This document shows, piece by piece, positions 24,001-33,478 of a stretch of 64,000 bases of DNA; the stretch's first letter is position 1; each line of letters opens with the position of its first letter. Source of the DNA: Gymnothorax reevesii (Eukaryota > Chordata > Actinopteri > Anguilliformes > Muraenidae); contig CM056573.1 of assembly GCA_029721435.1 (NCBI GenBank), positions 152,107,947 to 152,171,946 of the forward strand, given 5' to 3'. The notes under the pieces are model-generated. The model searched no databases and was not told where the DNA came from. It saw nothing but the letters and a program-made list of their open reading frames with translations. The position numbers were made by a program, and so were the translations under genes.

Positions 24001-27000
24001 GCTCTTGAAGCGGTGGTGGTGACCTCTGAGGCTGTTGGCAAGTGTCCTCCCTATGCGCAGTAAGAAAATGTTGCTGGAGTTGAGAGAAAAGAATAAATTG
24101 AGCATCACAGTTTGCACAATAAAAGCCCCTTTTCTTCTGCGATGTACCACTGAGGCTGACCAGGCTTTTGGGTTTGCGGTCAGGTGTCCTCCTTTTGACA
24201 ACACAACTCTTCTGATGGCTGTGAAGTTGATCCTGATTAAATAAATCACCACACTGCTCACACAACACCCTCTCCTCACTTTCCTTTCCAAACTTGCACT
24301 TAATCAAGTGTCTCATTAAATAATCACGACTGATAAAACGCTCACCACAGTTTGCACAGCCAAAAGGTTTCTCTCCTGTGTGCAAACGGGTGTGCACAAC
24401 CATTTGTTCTTCATTCCTGAAACGACGAGGACAATAGGCACACATGTACTTTCGTTTGTCAGAGTAGTGTCCCTGAATTCTCATGAGTAGCTTAGAGGTC
24501 TCCCTGCAGGGCTTAGCAGTTTCAGTTGCTCGTGGAGAATGAGCTTTGGTTTCTTGCTGAGAACTGCGAAGTTGGGAGAAGGAAATCCCTCTACCACTGC
24601 ATTTCAGATTATGCTTTTTTAATGTAATTTCTTGAGAAAAAGAAGTGCTACAGTAATCACAAGCAAAGGGTTTCACGGTAGTGTGACGTAAAGCAACATG
24701 GCGGGCCAAATTAATTTTACTCGTAAAACTTTTGCCACAGGAGTTGCATTCAGCAATTTTTCCCTCTTTTGCTTCTGCACTGACTGCATTGTTTTCACAA
24801 TGCTTCCTCAAATCTTCCATATTGAGCTTGAAGATACGAACCTCTAAGCGTTGCCGCTTGCCCTTGCAACGGTTCTGGTGTAGTTTGAGATGATCGTATC
24901 GAGAGAAGCAGCTTTCACAAGACTTGCACCGGTATGGCTTGACTTCTGTGTGAGTCAGGATGTGACGCCTTAGATTTCTGGCCTTCATAAAGCTCTTGGT
25001 GCAGAACCTGCATTTGTACTCACCCTCGCCCTCTCCTTTAGTCATTGGTCCACTTTTTAATTTATTTGTCATCAACAAGGATTGAGGTCGTTCTTTTACA
25101 TCCACTTTACTTGTTGACTGACTGCTCGTAACACCGTTGCAGAGGTTCTCATGTTCAAGACAATGCGAGCGGCTAGCATATTTACGGCCACAGCGCGAGC
25201 ACTCATATGGTTTATCTTGCTTATGTGCAACCAGGTGTCTCAGGAGGTAACATCTGTACTTAAAGGCTTTTGGACAATGAGGACATCTATGCTTGAGCTT
25301 GTCACTGCTGGATCCTGGGCACTTCTTCTCATGGATGATTCGTTTGTATTGCTGACAGAATTTCTGTCCACATTTTCTACATGCAGATCCTTGAAGATTT
25401 GGGATGGCTTTCTCACAATATTTCTCATGTGACTGGAGCCTCAATTTTTTAAAGCACTTCCCACACTTGGAACATGGAAAGAGAACCTTCAACAAGTGAT
25501 TTTTCTGGTGTTTGGACAAGCTGCATGGCCAGCTAAATGTTTGTGGACAGTACTTGCAAGTATATATTTTCCTCATTTCAAGTACCTCACTTAAATTCTC
25601 ATTATTCTCACTGCTTTTATTTCTTGGCTCTCCATTTGTTTCAGAGCATTTCTCCTGGTGTGCTCGAAGTCCCTCCTTCCGTGAAAAGCGTTTTCCACAG
25701 TTCTGACAGCAGTGTGGTTTTTCTCCAGTGTGTAAACGCACATGCCGGATTAAAGCAGTTCGACTTGAGAACTTGCGCTTGCAGATGGGACACTGATTTA
25801 TAGAATCTTTTGACATATGCGTCAAGCAATGTTTGCTCAGTTCTTTGCTACTTTCAAGAACACAATCACAGAGAGTGCATTGAAATACCTCAGCCTCCTC
25901 TTTTTTCTGATTTTCCTTCCCTTGCTGAAGATCTTGTAACTGGTGAGGCTTCTGCTGTGCACGTTTATGTGATGCTAAGTGCCGAAGCAAGAAAGCAGGA
26001 TACTTGAACTGCATTGGACAGTCTGGGCACTGTAGCATGCCCCTTTTAATGTGATTGTCTCTATGCTTGATTAGCTCACTAATAGTGGGAAGTATCTTCT
26101 TGCAGACAGTACACTGTATCCTTCGCTTGTGAACATTTTTGTGAGCATCAAGATGGGAACGCCGGAAAAAACCCTTGCCACACTGCTGACACTGGTATCG
26201 CCGGTCACCACTATGCAGTCTCATGTGCCTCTTAAGGGAGTGTAATTCAAGAAATTTTTTTCCACAAAATTGGCAAGAGAAGGATGCACAATTGGGATTT
26301 CCTTCACTGTTGGAAACTTGGTCAGTATCCTCTCCATTTTGATTGAGAGGTGAAAGAGAGGGTTCACAGGTTAATGGTTTTCCAGTCCTCTCACACAGTT
26401 TGTGTTTCCTCACATGTTTGTACTTCCCAGATGCATGAGCAAAAGTGGCCGGACAAAAGTTGCATTCATGACGAAAACCACTTTTCTGTTCAGGTCTCAT
26501 TACCAGCTGAGGATTTTGCTGCTGTTGTGGCTTCTGCTGTTCCTTGGGATTCTTCCTCCGCTCCTGGTGGTCTCTCTTTATCTTCAAACTCTCCTTGCGC
26601 ATATACTCCCTCAAACAACTTGTCCTAATGTGTCTGCTGCGGTTGGATGGATTAGCAAATGTGCTTTTGCAAAGTGCACACTTGTACACTCCTCCAACTT
26701 TTCCCTTTCCTTGTCTTGAATATTCTTTCAGACACACATCTCTTATATGCCGCAGACGGTTGTAGGAATATTTAAAAATACCTCGACAAATGGGACACTT
26801 GTATTCTCCCCCTAAAGATTTCACTGATCCCGCTAATGTTTCAGGATTTCTGATCTTGGTGCAATGCTGTCTTTTGTGCCTGGAGAGATTACAAGGATGT
26901 TTGAAGGCCTTGAGGCAGTTCTGACACTTGAAGGGCCTCTCATCTGTATGTGTTCGATGGTGTGCAGCAAGCTGCGCCCTGAGGCGAAAGCTCTTTCTAC

Positions 27001-29182
27001 ATAATACACAACGGTTCTGCTTGGGTGGACATTTTTTCTTACCTATGTCCACAAGCTTCACAAAGCAGTCCATTAGTTTCACATTTGAAATTGCAGATGG
27101 TAAGTCATTCAACTGAACACTTCGCTCCTTTGGACTCCCAGAGAACAGCTGCTGGCTCATCTCATCTTCAGAAGGATTTTGCAACCTTGTTCGTTTGCAT
27201 ACGTTTAAACGCTTGTGGCGATTCAAACTAGAAGACTGTGAGTAGTACAAGCCACACTTTCCACATTTGTATGGTGTAATGCCTGTGTGTTTCCTCATGT
27301 GCTGATAAAATACATACATCTTCTGAAAGGTTAGGTCACAATACTGGCATTTGTGAGGGCTCGATCTACTCTTCTTTCCCACCTGGGATTTCTGTGGACA
27401 CATGGAACTTGCATTGGGCAATGAGGAGTTTGGAATAAAAGAATCTTCTGACTCAGCTTCTTGATCACATTTATGTTGTATGGAAATATTATAATCAATG
27501 AAGTAGCATCCACAAGTATTGCATGAATGTAAACTGTGCTGCGAGTGAACACAATGATGGTGTTCAAAAAGTCCAGATAAGTTTTCAGCCATCATTGGAC
27601 ACTTAGCACAGTAGTACCCTTCACTCCTAGTAGAATCCTTCAGTAGAACGACAGGATGTAGGGACTGCTTTAAAAGCACAGGAGACATTAGCTGGACTGA
27701 ATTTGTTTTTCTAACTCTTAAATTACTTTGCACATCTTCATATGCTAATGTTCGGTCATTTTCAAAGTCAGGAACAGCACCGTTATGGAAGACGCTAAGC
27801 ACAGGAGGCTCTCTGTCACTACATCCCAAGTGCAATTCTTGAACCTCGCCCCTATGGGAAGTTTCCAAATCTACTGGTACCAAGGATGGCGGTCCAGTCT
27901 GAGGTATCCAGGTTCCATGATCAGTCCTGTCTAAAGAATTACCAGCAGGAGAGACTGCTAGATCCACATCTGAAGAGGTTTGTTTTTCTGTTCCACAGCT
28001 GGATTTCTGCCTGTTAATTTTGGAATAATCTTTTAAGCCTAAGCAGCGTTCAAGAAACTCAAAGCTACCATGTTCCTCATCAATATTTAGTGGACTGAGG
28101 TGGTGCCCCTCCCTGTATTCATGGGCACTACCTTCAGTCATGGACTCTGTGCCAAACTGCCCTTCATCATTAATCTTGAGATGGAATCTCCGGGACAATT
28201 TAGAGGCAAGTAGATCATTACTTTTCTTTTCAGAACTGTTGGAAACACTTTCTATTTCTGAAATATCACCAGGGAGAGAGTCAGTACAGTCAACAGCTGC
28301 AGGTTTTACAGCAGCACTTGTTTGGACATTAGTTTCAAGACCATCAGGACAGTTTAAGTTACAGAGTTCCCGTGAACAATCATAAAGCTTTGCTGAAGAA
28401 TGTTCCAGGTAAACATTCTCCACATCTCTTACAGGAGATTGACCACAACCACCCACAGATGGACTGCTAATATTGGAGTATTGATCCTCTTGCCTTGAGG
28501 TGACATTTTTTTCGAAAAGAATATCTTCATGATGTTCAGCCAAATTCCCACTTCTACCTGAATCTGCTGAAAAACGTGATTCTTCACGGCAACAAGAAAG
28601 GTTTTCCAAAGATATATGGCCACTTGCTTCCTCTTTGCTCACCTCAACATCTTTCATAGGAAAATTGACTTCCAGAGAACTGTTGGAATTTCTGATTGTG
28701 TAGGGAGACGTCAAGGACAATTCCATTGTTTCCATTGTTGATGCATCTTGTTTCTCCTGTGTTTGGTTACAGTGAAGATTTGACTGCATACAAGGGGACA
28801 CAGTCTGGTCAATGTCAAACTCTGAGCAGCTACTCACATCAGAATATTGCTCCTGAGCAGCAGAATTAGACAAGCTAGAGTCCATTTTTTTATCATGGGA
28901 GTTTAAGACCACTCCAGCACTGGCATTTCTGTCTACCAGTAAGCTTCCTTGAAGATCTAACAGCAGGTTCGGAGCATCTTCATTACTCCATTGTAAAGTT
29001 CCAAAATTCTGTTGTTCCAGAGATTTTAAATTACAGAAGGAAGATGTTCCTTGAGATACTACTGTACTAGAGAGATTATCATCCTCAATATGCTTATCAA
29101 TCTGGAGTCCAACATTCTCTTCTGGATTTGAGAGCACTCCAGATATCTGAGCATGACAAATGGCATTCCATCCATGTGCCAT
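21074..29182 (-). CDS. Giant poly-C2H2 zinc-finger protein (2702 aa), last coding exon
   Basis: One uninterrupted frame encodes about 50 zinc fingers, with an N-terminal region of about 530 residues that is acidic and serine-rich and has no visible KRAB, SCAN or BTB domain. Fingers begin around residue 530 (YYCAKCPMMAENL) and continue to about residue 2640. A Ser/Pro-rich tail ends PPVVENVVGENVL. Some fingers have classic TGEKP-type linkers (HTGEKPHCC, HTGEKPFGC); many others are separated by longer spacers. About a dozen end in Cys where His is usual (C2HC). Such proteins bind nucleic acid or protein in the nucleus; the target is unknown. The ATG at 29182 has a good context (AGAATGG), but the frame is open 16 more codons to a splice acceptor, so the true start may be upstream. 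I do not recognise the ortholog with certainty; fish znf1035 is an unverified guess. Confidence 0.93.
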   Translation of the reverse strand: MAHGWNAICHAQISGVLSNPEENVGLQIDKHIEDDNLSSTVVSQGTSSFCNLKSLEQQNFGTLQWSNEDAPNLLLDLQGSLLVDRNASAGVVLNSHDKKMDSSLSNSAAQEQYSDVSSCSEFDIDQTVSPCMQSNLHCNQTQEKQDASTMETMELSLTSPYTIRNSNSSLEVNFPMKDVEVSKEEASGHISLENLSCCREESRFSADSGRSGNLAEHHEDILFEKNVTSRQEDQYSNISSPSVGGCGQSPVRDVENVYLEHSSAKLYDCSRELCNLNCPDGLETNVQTSAAVKPAAVDCTDSLPGDISEIESVSNSSEKKSNDLLASKLSRRFHLKINDEGQFGTESMTEGSAHEYREGHHLSPLNIDEEHGSFEFLERCLGLKDYSKINRQKSSCGTEKQTSSDVDLAVSPAGNSLDRTDHGTWIPQTGPPSLVPVDLETSHRGEVQELHLGCSDREPPVLSVFHNGAVPDFENDRTLAYEDVQSNLRVRKTNSVQLMSPVLLKQSLHPVVLLKDSTRSEGYYCAKCPMMAENLSGLFEHHHCVHSQHSLHSCNTCGCYFIDYNISIQHKCDQEAESEDSFIPNSSLPNASSMCPQKSQVGKKSRSSPHKCQYCDLTFQKMYVFYQHMRKHTGITPYKCGKCGLYYSQSSSLNRHKRLNVCKRTRLQNPSEDEMSQQLFSGSPKERSVQLNDLPSAISNVKLMDCFVKLVDIGKKKCPPKQNRCVLCRKSFRLRAQLAAHHRTHTDERPFKCQNCLKAFKHPCNLSRHKRQHCTKIRNPETLAGSVKSLGGEYKCPICRGIFKYSYNRLRHIRDVCLKEYSRQGKGKVGGVYKCALCKSTFANPSNRSRHIRTSCLREYMRKESLKIKRDHQERRKNPKEQQKPQQQQNPQLVMRPEQKSGFRHECNFCPATFAHASGKYKHVRKHKLCERTGKPLTCEPSLSPLNQNGEDTDQVSNSEGNPNCASFSCQFCGKKFLELHSLKRHMRLHSGDRRYQCQQCGKGFFRRSHLDAHKNVHKRRIQCTVCKKILPTISELIKHRDNHIKRGMLQCPDCPMQFKYPAFLLRHLASHKRAQQKPHQLQDLQQGKENQKKEEAEVFQCTLCDCVLESSKELSKHCLTHMSKDSINQCPICKRKFSSRTALIRHVRLHTGEKPHCCQNCGKRFSRKEGLRAHQEKCSETNGEPRNKSSENNENLSEVLEMRKIYTCKYCPQTFSWPCSLSKHQKNHLLKVLFPCSKCGKCFKKLRLQSHEKYCEKAIPNLQGSACRKCGQKFCQQYKRIIHEKKCPGSSSDKLKHRCPHCPKAFKYRCYLLRHLVAHKQDKPYECSRCGRKYASRSHCLEHENLCNGVTSSQSTSKVDVKERPQSLLMTNKLKSGPMTKGEGEGEYKCRFCTKSFMKARNLRRHILTHTEVKPYRCKSCESCFSRYDHLKLHQNRCKGKRQRLEVRIFKLNMEDLRKHCENNAVSAEAKEGKIAECNSCGKSFTSKINLARHVALRHTTVKPFACDYCSTSFSQEITLKKHNLKCSGRGISFSQLRSSQQETKAHSPRATETAKPCRETSKLLMRIQGHYSDKRKYMCAYCPRRFRNEEQMVVHTRLHTGEKPFGCANCGERFISRDYLMRHLIKCKFGKESEERVLCEQCGDLFNQDQLHSHQKSCVVKRRTPDRKPKSLVSLSGTSQKKRGFYCANCDAQFILFSQLQQHFLTAHREDTCQQPQRSPPPLQEQLSRIGKVKDEPADEGYEVNELTDCNLTENMTVVESVSDMDKPFLCPYCNLRFFNNSGLGMHLRTHFGHFNFFCKKCQKGFWSKSRLRKHHRVCCSVPVAAKEEPNIESPNQSDMHPPVKNTVLVFNSGSKTTGTGVLQTKFSCKEGNRENIDSAEVNEKPNSPESPCNVVHKYQCSECDQSFTDGLLLISHLEDHGREEHERKQRCHRSQGGKVFNQPGVPSRNLKTHKSIKPYTCPECPKTFRHPSDLDLHRQCHDPNRPFACSLCNLRFWTNTSLNIHTTAVHGPKKNVDVFACQFCNKSYTIKSSYQKHCRMKHHGRRKEALLNDQKKGQVSKSELDFSVNIEENHEGTDENEDDDDSDSAPYFPCHVCGKTFTTSETLEDHQRCHLGEKPHECEECGKCFFLLSNLQQHQRSHKSEFQCQTCGRGFVSLFTLRKHKHSHGKNRPHRCPKCQLSFAGPAQLAEHMTIHRDENFPCDLCERTFTCKLSRAEHRKTHTEPEERLPPLLPPQDLKSSLLPLNADQLKYRCGICCERFPDPEQLSEHGCLAATERPYSCTDCNRHFLCGAHLKKHQLSHQLSRTNLYQCEHCHIRFSYRHDFFNHMKRHGIDETEIDAENLCTKTISDLRNNNPENIYKCPICPHSFSHALELAEHLSVHAEDTYKCRVCGENFQSKENLAQHEQCHLTASTQYECTECGDSFLGSDSFRQHSCSHEKTELRDHVQQKPSSSLLNKQMTSPRNMAVQNAEEEEDIDVGEDFFNCPACSKRFPSKSSLVEHQRQHTTCSPFKCQVCGKCFAQKRYLKKHQRIHQRPYRCDMCPLTFDNSKAYQIHKDLHNKTSQNLSVDTQDNSPRSTKSIKAALDEFGGDYRCDMCYKSFIHFSSLRRHQETHVGQVVYECTECDKAFAFFHLLEEHQKSHASSASPASPLSSTPPLHSHSSPVTNRTSTQNLQGTNPPLPVPPVVENVVGENVL

Positions 29183-29230
29183 TCTATTCCTCGGAAGGGA
29201 AATGTTGGCAAAATAGTCTTCTCCAGAGCT

Positions 29231-29262
29231 CTATGAAAAAGGCAAAAAAAAAAAAAAAAAAT
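29231..29262 (-). other. Splice acceptor of the zinc-finger exon
   Basis: On the minus strand an 18-T run leads into GCCTTTTTCATAG and the exon begins AGCTCTGGAG at 29230. The AG is at 29232-29231. The exon opens in frame with the large coding frame (16 codons before the ATG at 29182, no stop), consistent with a coding or 5' UTR exon upstream. Confidence 0.75.
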
Positions 29263-30880
29263 CAATTTAGACTTTTACCCAATATTTTAACAATGAATAA
29301 ATTCACCACATGTACATTCATAAAAATGTAATCTAAATTTTTGTTTTTTTGGAACAGACAGACATTTCATTCAGAGGAAATACACATTTCTGAGAATTAA
29401 AAATGCATCAAAAAGCTCATGTCAGAAATTACAATAACAGTTTCAAATAACAGTTTTTAAGGATGTACTGATCTGATTTTCAGTATTGGAAAGATCCAGA
29501 CCAAAAACAATGAATTGAAAATATGGTTATAATCTGAAATAAAATACCAGCAAGACTAGCCTGAATTCAGTTTTTTTAATTGTGCAAATGCTAATACTGC
29601 CCTTCAAAGGCAAAGTGCAGAAACTACAAGTTAATTCAAGCAGTGAAAAATGACTTCAAATTTTGTTTGCTGTCCCAAAAAAATTAATAGTTTGCATATC
29701 AATGATAAATTATGGTTAACTGACCTGCCATGGTGTAATTTCTATGAGTCGAAATATGCTAATGAGCAATTTGATGTGAAAAAATGAAATTCTTTATTTC
29801 TAATTCAAACTACCAAAATCAACTAGTATGAACATCGTTGATCATAATCAAAGCATGTAATATCAACTTGCAAACTATAAACATATAGAAAAATTGTTTT
29901 TCATAAGGCAGACAGTTCGACCGCACGTTCAGTTTGACAGACAAAGAGGTGGTTTTTTTTCAAAATAATTCATGTTCAGGAAATCAACCAAGATGTGGGT
30001 ATTAGCAAACATGGACTGCTCTTTCAAAATCAGTCAATCAAGTGATCTGTTCAAATGTACTTTGAGAAATGACTGAATTCTATAAAGCCAACCACATTTT
30101 ATGTTGCCTGTTTGACAGACAACCTAATGTCCGGAACAGATAATTTAAAGTCAAAATTTGAAGAAGACAGACACGTTTCCTGAAATGTTTCAGTATATTT
30201 ATTGAAATATGTATACATGATGTCCTGTACCTTAAAACATTTATGTGGAAATTTTATCAGTTGCGCAGTGAATATACATTTCTTTTAGGGGTGTACTGAC
30301 ATGTTACAAATCTACTCCTCAAACATGGGGTCCTTCTGAACTTCATCCCATGACTGCTAGAAAAGTGGCTGAGAGAATTAATTTAAACTGTGCATGCTGT
30401 TTCTCTATGAAATAATGTGCAATAATGCACAATGCCAGAAAATTCAACCCAGAATCAATATTGTAAATTCTGACTGGAATAAAATATGTGCTAAATTACT
30501 CATTAGCATATTTCAACTCACATCCAAATAAATCCTGACCTCCATTTACATTCGGGCCGAAAACTGCTCAACACTTATTTTATCCGATGTGTAGTTATTG
30601 CACTTTGGCTTTGTAGGACAGAATTAGTGCCCTTTGATCTAGAGGACTGGGCAGAGGTGATACTGTGCTGCCCACTCAGGCAAGGCTCTATCCCACTCCG
30701 ACCCGCTCCTGTAAATACACATAATATTTTCTTCAGTTTCCATCCCACTTGTTCATTTATTGACAAATCTACTGCAAAACAAAAGAGCGCAAATACACAT
30801 CATGTTGTCTTTAGGCCATGTTTACTTTTTGCTTAGTAGATTCTTCTACCAGTAGCCTACAGGCTAATAGTGAATTAAAC
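29263..30880. other. Probable intron sequence; no exon recognised
   Basis: AT-rich, no convincing coding frame. It contains an inverted pair, GAAATATGCTAATGAG near 29751 and CTCATTAGCATATTTCAA near 30500, which may bound an old element of about 770 bp. The upstream exon of the zinc-finger gene was not found here. Confidence 0.4.
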
Positions 30881-31824
30881 AAGAGGCCCATGGGCCTTAA
30901 TGGTCACCTGAGTTGTATAAAAACTGATGTTATTGATGTCAATGGCCCAAGTATCCCCCAAAGTATCATTTTCCTATATAAAAGAATAGTAGACTTCACC
31001 CCCTCCCCGGGGGCAAACATTGAGCCTGGGGGCCATGAAATTAACAATTTTGATTATGTCAAGACCTTTCCATCTGTGAAGAGTATTGGTTTTCAGCCTC
31101 CCTTAGTCTGGAGAAAAAGACTGTTGAAATTTTTGGCAATATGACCCCATTTTGGCCCCACCCCTCAGCCGCAGGGGAAGAGACAGGGTCAAAAATGTCG
31201 AAGTATCAAACTGTCATCTCATGGTTATAATTCCAATCAAGTTTGAAGGATTTCCAGTAGAAAATGAACAAAATATACACAAAATGATCATTTTCCTATA
31301 TAAACTATACTAAATTTCACCCCCTGCCCAGGGGCAAACATGGAGCTCAAGGGTCATGAAGTTCACATGAGGTGCTTTTGATAAAGCACCTCAAGAGCCT
31401 TCCATCAATGAAGAGTATTGTTTTTGACCACGATTTGACCACTTTAAGCCCCACCCCTCAGAGCGCCTGAGGGTGGGCAACATATACCTCATAATTTTGG
31501 TGCATATTTGACCAAGGAAGGTTCCTGCAAAATTTTATTGAAATCGGATCAGCGGTTTCTGAGAAGTGCACAATGTATTGACCAGTTTTAGCCCCGCCCC
31601 TCAGAGCCCCTGGGGGTGGGCACCATATAATTCACAATTTTGGTGCATATTTGACCAAGGAAGGTTCCTGGAAAGTTTTATTGAGATTGGATCAGCGGTT
31701 TCTGAGAAGTCGTCAAAAATGTCAATTGTTTACAGACGCACAACGGACAACGACGGACAAAAGGCGATTAGAATAGATCACTGAGACTTTTCCTCTCAGG
31801 TGACCTAAAAAAGCCAAGGGGCCC
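30881..31824. mobile_element. Non-autonomous element with GGTCACCTGAG inverted ends
   Basis: The left end contains GGCCCATGGGCCTTAATGG followed by TCACCTGAG. The right end contains CTCAGGTGACC followed by a GGCC-rich tract, the inverse. Inside, a unit of about 141 bp (TGACCA... GGTTTCTGAGAAG) occurs twice in tandem, starting near 31436 and 31577. There is no coding frame. Short elements with this end motif are common in animal genomes; the class is not assigned here. Confidence 0.6.
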
Positions 31825-32119
31825 CATACAATTTTACAAAGTTACAAATGAGAGGCACTGTAAAATGTCACACTTGGTTTGACAATTTTTGTAATCACCA
31901 GCCTTAAATAAAGCAAAATATTCAGGTATATTTTTTACCATTACATTTAAATCTAGTCTTATATTGGAATCAGCTAATCTGATCCAGATTAGCTTCAGAT
32001 GCCGATCCTGATATAGACCACGGATCAGATATCGGACTGATGTCACCAATCCATACAGTTCATGAATTTCAAATGCAAAACCGAATTCCAACTAGAATGG
32101 TTTTTACACATAAAAACAG

Positions 32120-32418
32120 ATGTCTCCCCCTTCTCCCATTTCACATTTTAGAGTTATGGTCCGGACACAAGTCCCACCCTTCAATATGCCTAAGTCCAAA
32201 TTGTTGCCATGGAAATAGAAAAAATAAAATTCAAAAGCAGTTCAAACCCTCAAAAGGCACATCTACATGTTATGGAGAGACACTATATCAAATTTGGTGA
32301 GAATCGGTCGAATAGTTTCACAGTTATGCTCCGGAAACAAATGGGAACGCTGACGCCAACGCCGACGGGAATTCAGGCAAAAACAATATGTCTCCCCCGC
32401 CCAGGAAAGGGGAGACAT
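32120..32418. mobile_element. Short MITE with ATGTCTCCCC inverted ends (299 bp)
   Basis: Begins ATGTCTCCCCC and ends GGGGAGACAT. A second TATGTCTCCCCC near 32388 forms a hairpin with the right end. It has no coding capacity. Confidence 0.6.
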
Positions 32419-32420
32419 AA

Positions 32421-32520
32421 TGAAGTTGGGACATTGTGTAAAATGTGAATAAAAACTGATTGCAAAGATTTGCAAATCCTTTTTGACCTATATTCAATTG
32501 AGTAAACCACAAAGAGGAGA
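32421..32520. mobile_element. Fragment of a Tc1-like inverted end
   Basis: About 100 bases (GAAGTTGGGACATTGTGTAA onward, with GATTTGCAAATCC and TATTCAATTGA) match the end of the complete Tc1-like element at 43553. Only one end is present, directly after the MITE. Confidence 0.7.
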
Positions 32521-33119
32521 TTATCAAGGGTTTAGAGTGCAGTGGTTATATGTCCAATTCAGAGATTTGAGAAAAATAGATTTTTAAGTTTGCAAATGTT
32601 CTATTAAATCAGGTACATAATTTACATCGTTTGTATTTCAGTCACTCTTTCACTGCATAGTTCAGAAATATTCGGAACATGCAAGTTTTCATAAGTGTGG
32701 TACTGCGACATCATGGCCAAAATTGCCAAAATGGACAACAATTCTAACACTTGACGTGACATAACACAATGGCGATAGATTGAAGTTACGTTTGTTTGCA
32801 ATGGAAGACAGATGATTCTGTAATACTACTCATGTTTATTCATCAAAATACCAATGTTAAATTCATATAAACAGAATTTTTTGGACATGCCACAAAATGA
32901 AAATGTGAATTCTGTTTAAAACTGAGCTGCATGGACATAATTATTGTGCTCCAAGAATAGGCTGATAGAAATGTGTGACAGGAGGTAAAAATCTCAAAAT
33001 CACAAAATTTGGACTTATCACCGTTGTGCTCCAAACTCTCGATATATGATGTTCAAGCTGATAAACTATTATTTTTTTGGAAATCTTCACTCATTTTGAA
33101 TTTGATTCAACAGGTGCAC
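32521..33119. other. No feature recognised
   Basis: AT-rich stretch. Small frames only, no domain, and no clear repeat ends seen. Confidence 0.4.
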
Positions 33120-33478
33120 AAAAATGAAAACATAGGACCAAGGGTCCTGTAGCTTACTGGCAAGCAATCCTATAGAGATGATACAAGTTATGAAAATTGC
33201 AGGTGAAATTTGACCATCAAATCATTGAAGGTCAATGTCATGGTGACTTAAAAGTTCACATACATTTATAAGACCTCCTGTAATCCTTTGAGCAATCCTA
33301 AGCTCTCAAGCTGTTTTGGTGATACTTGTCATTGAAAATTCAATGTCAATTGTGAACTCCAAACTCACAGAAGGTCAAGTTAAGGTCAGCGAATGGACTT
33401 CACATGAGACTTCCTATAACTCTCTAATACAAACCTAAGCTCCATCTGTGACTGTTTTGGCAATACAAGTCATTACTA
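33120..33478 (+). repeat. AGGTCA-rich satellite array, short, plus orientation
   Basis: Two to three degenerate units about 133 bp long containing CTGTTTTGGCAATACAAGTCATT-like cores (for example near 33310 and 33440) and AAGGTCA/TGACC half-sites. The same unit makes the longer array at 61690-62890. Confidence 0.65.

Noticed and set aside
21074..29182. Opposite-strand frames across the zinc-finger exon (for example 23666-23923, 26350-26628)
   Set aside because: They are shadows of the zinc-finger coding strand, are short, and show no domains of their own.
21074..29182. Assigning the symbol znf1035
   Set aside because: The size and finger number would fit a giant fish zinc-finger gene, but I cannot confirm orthology from sequence alone.
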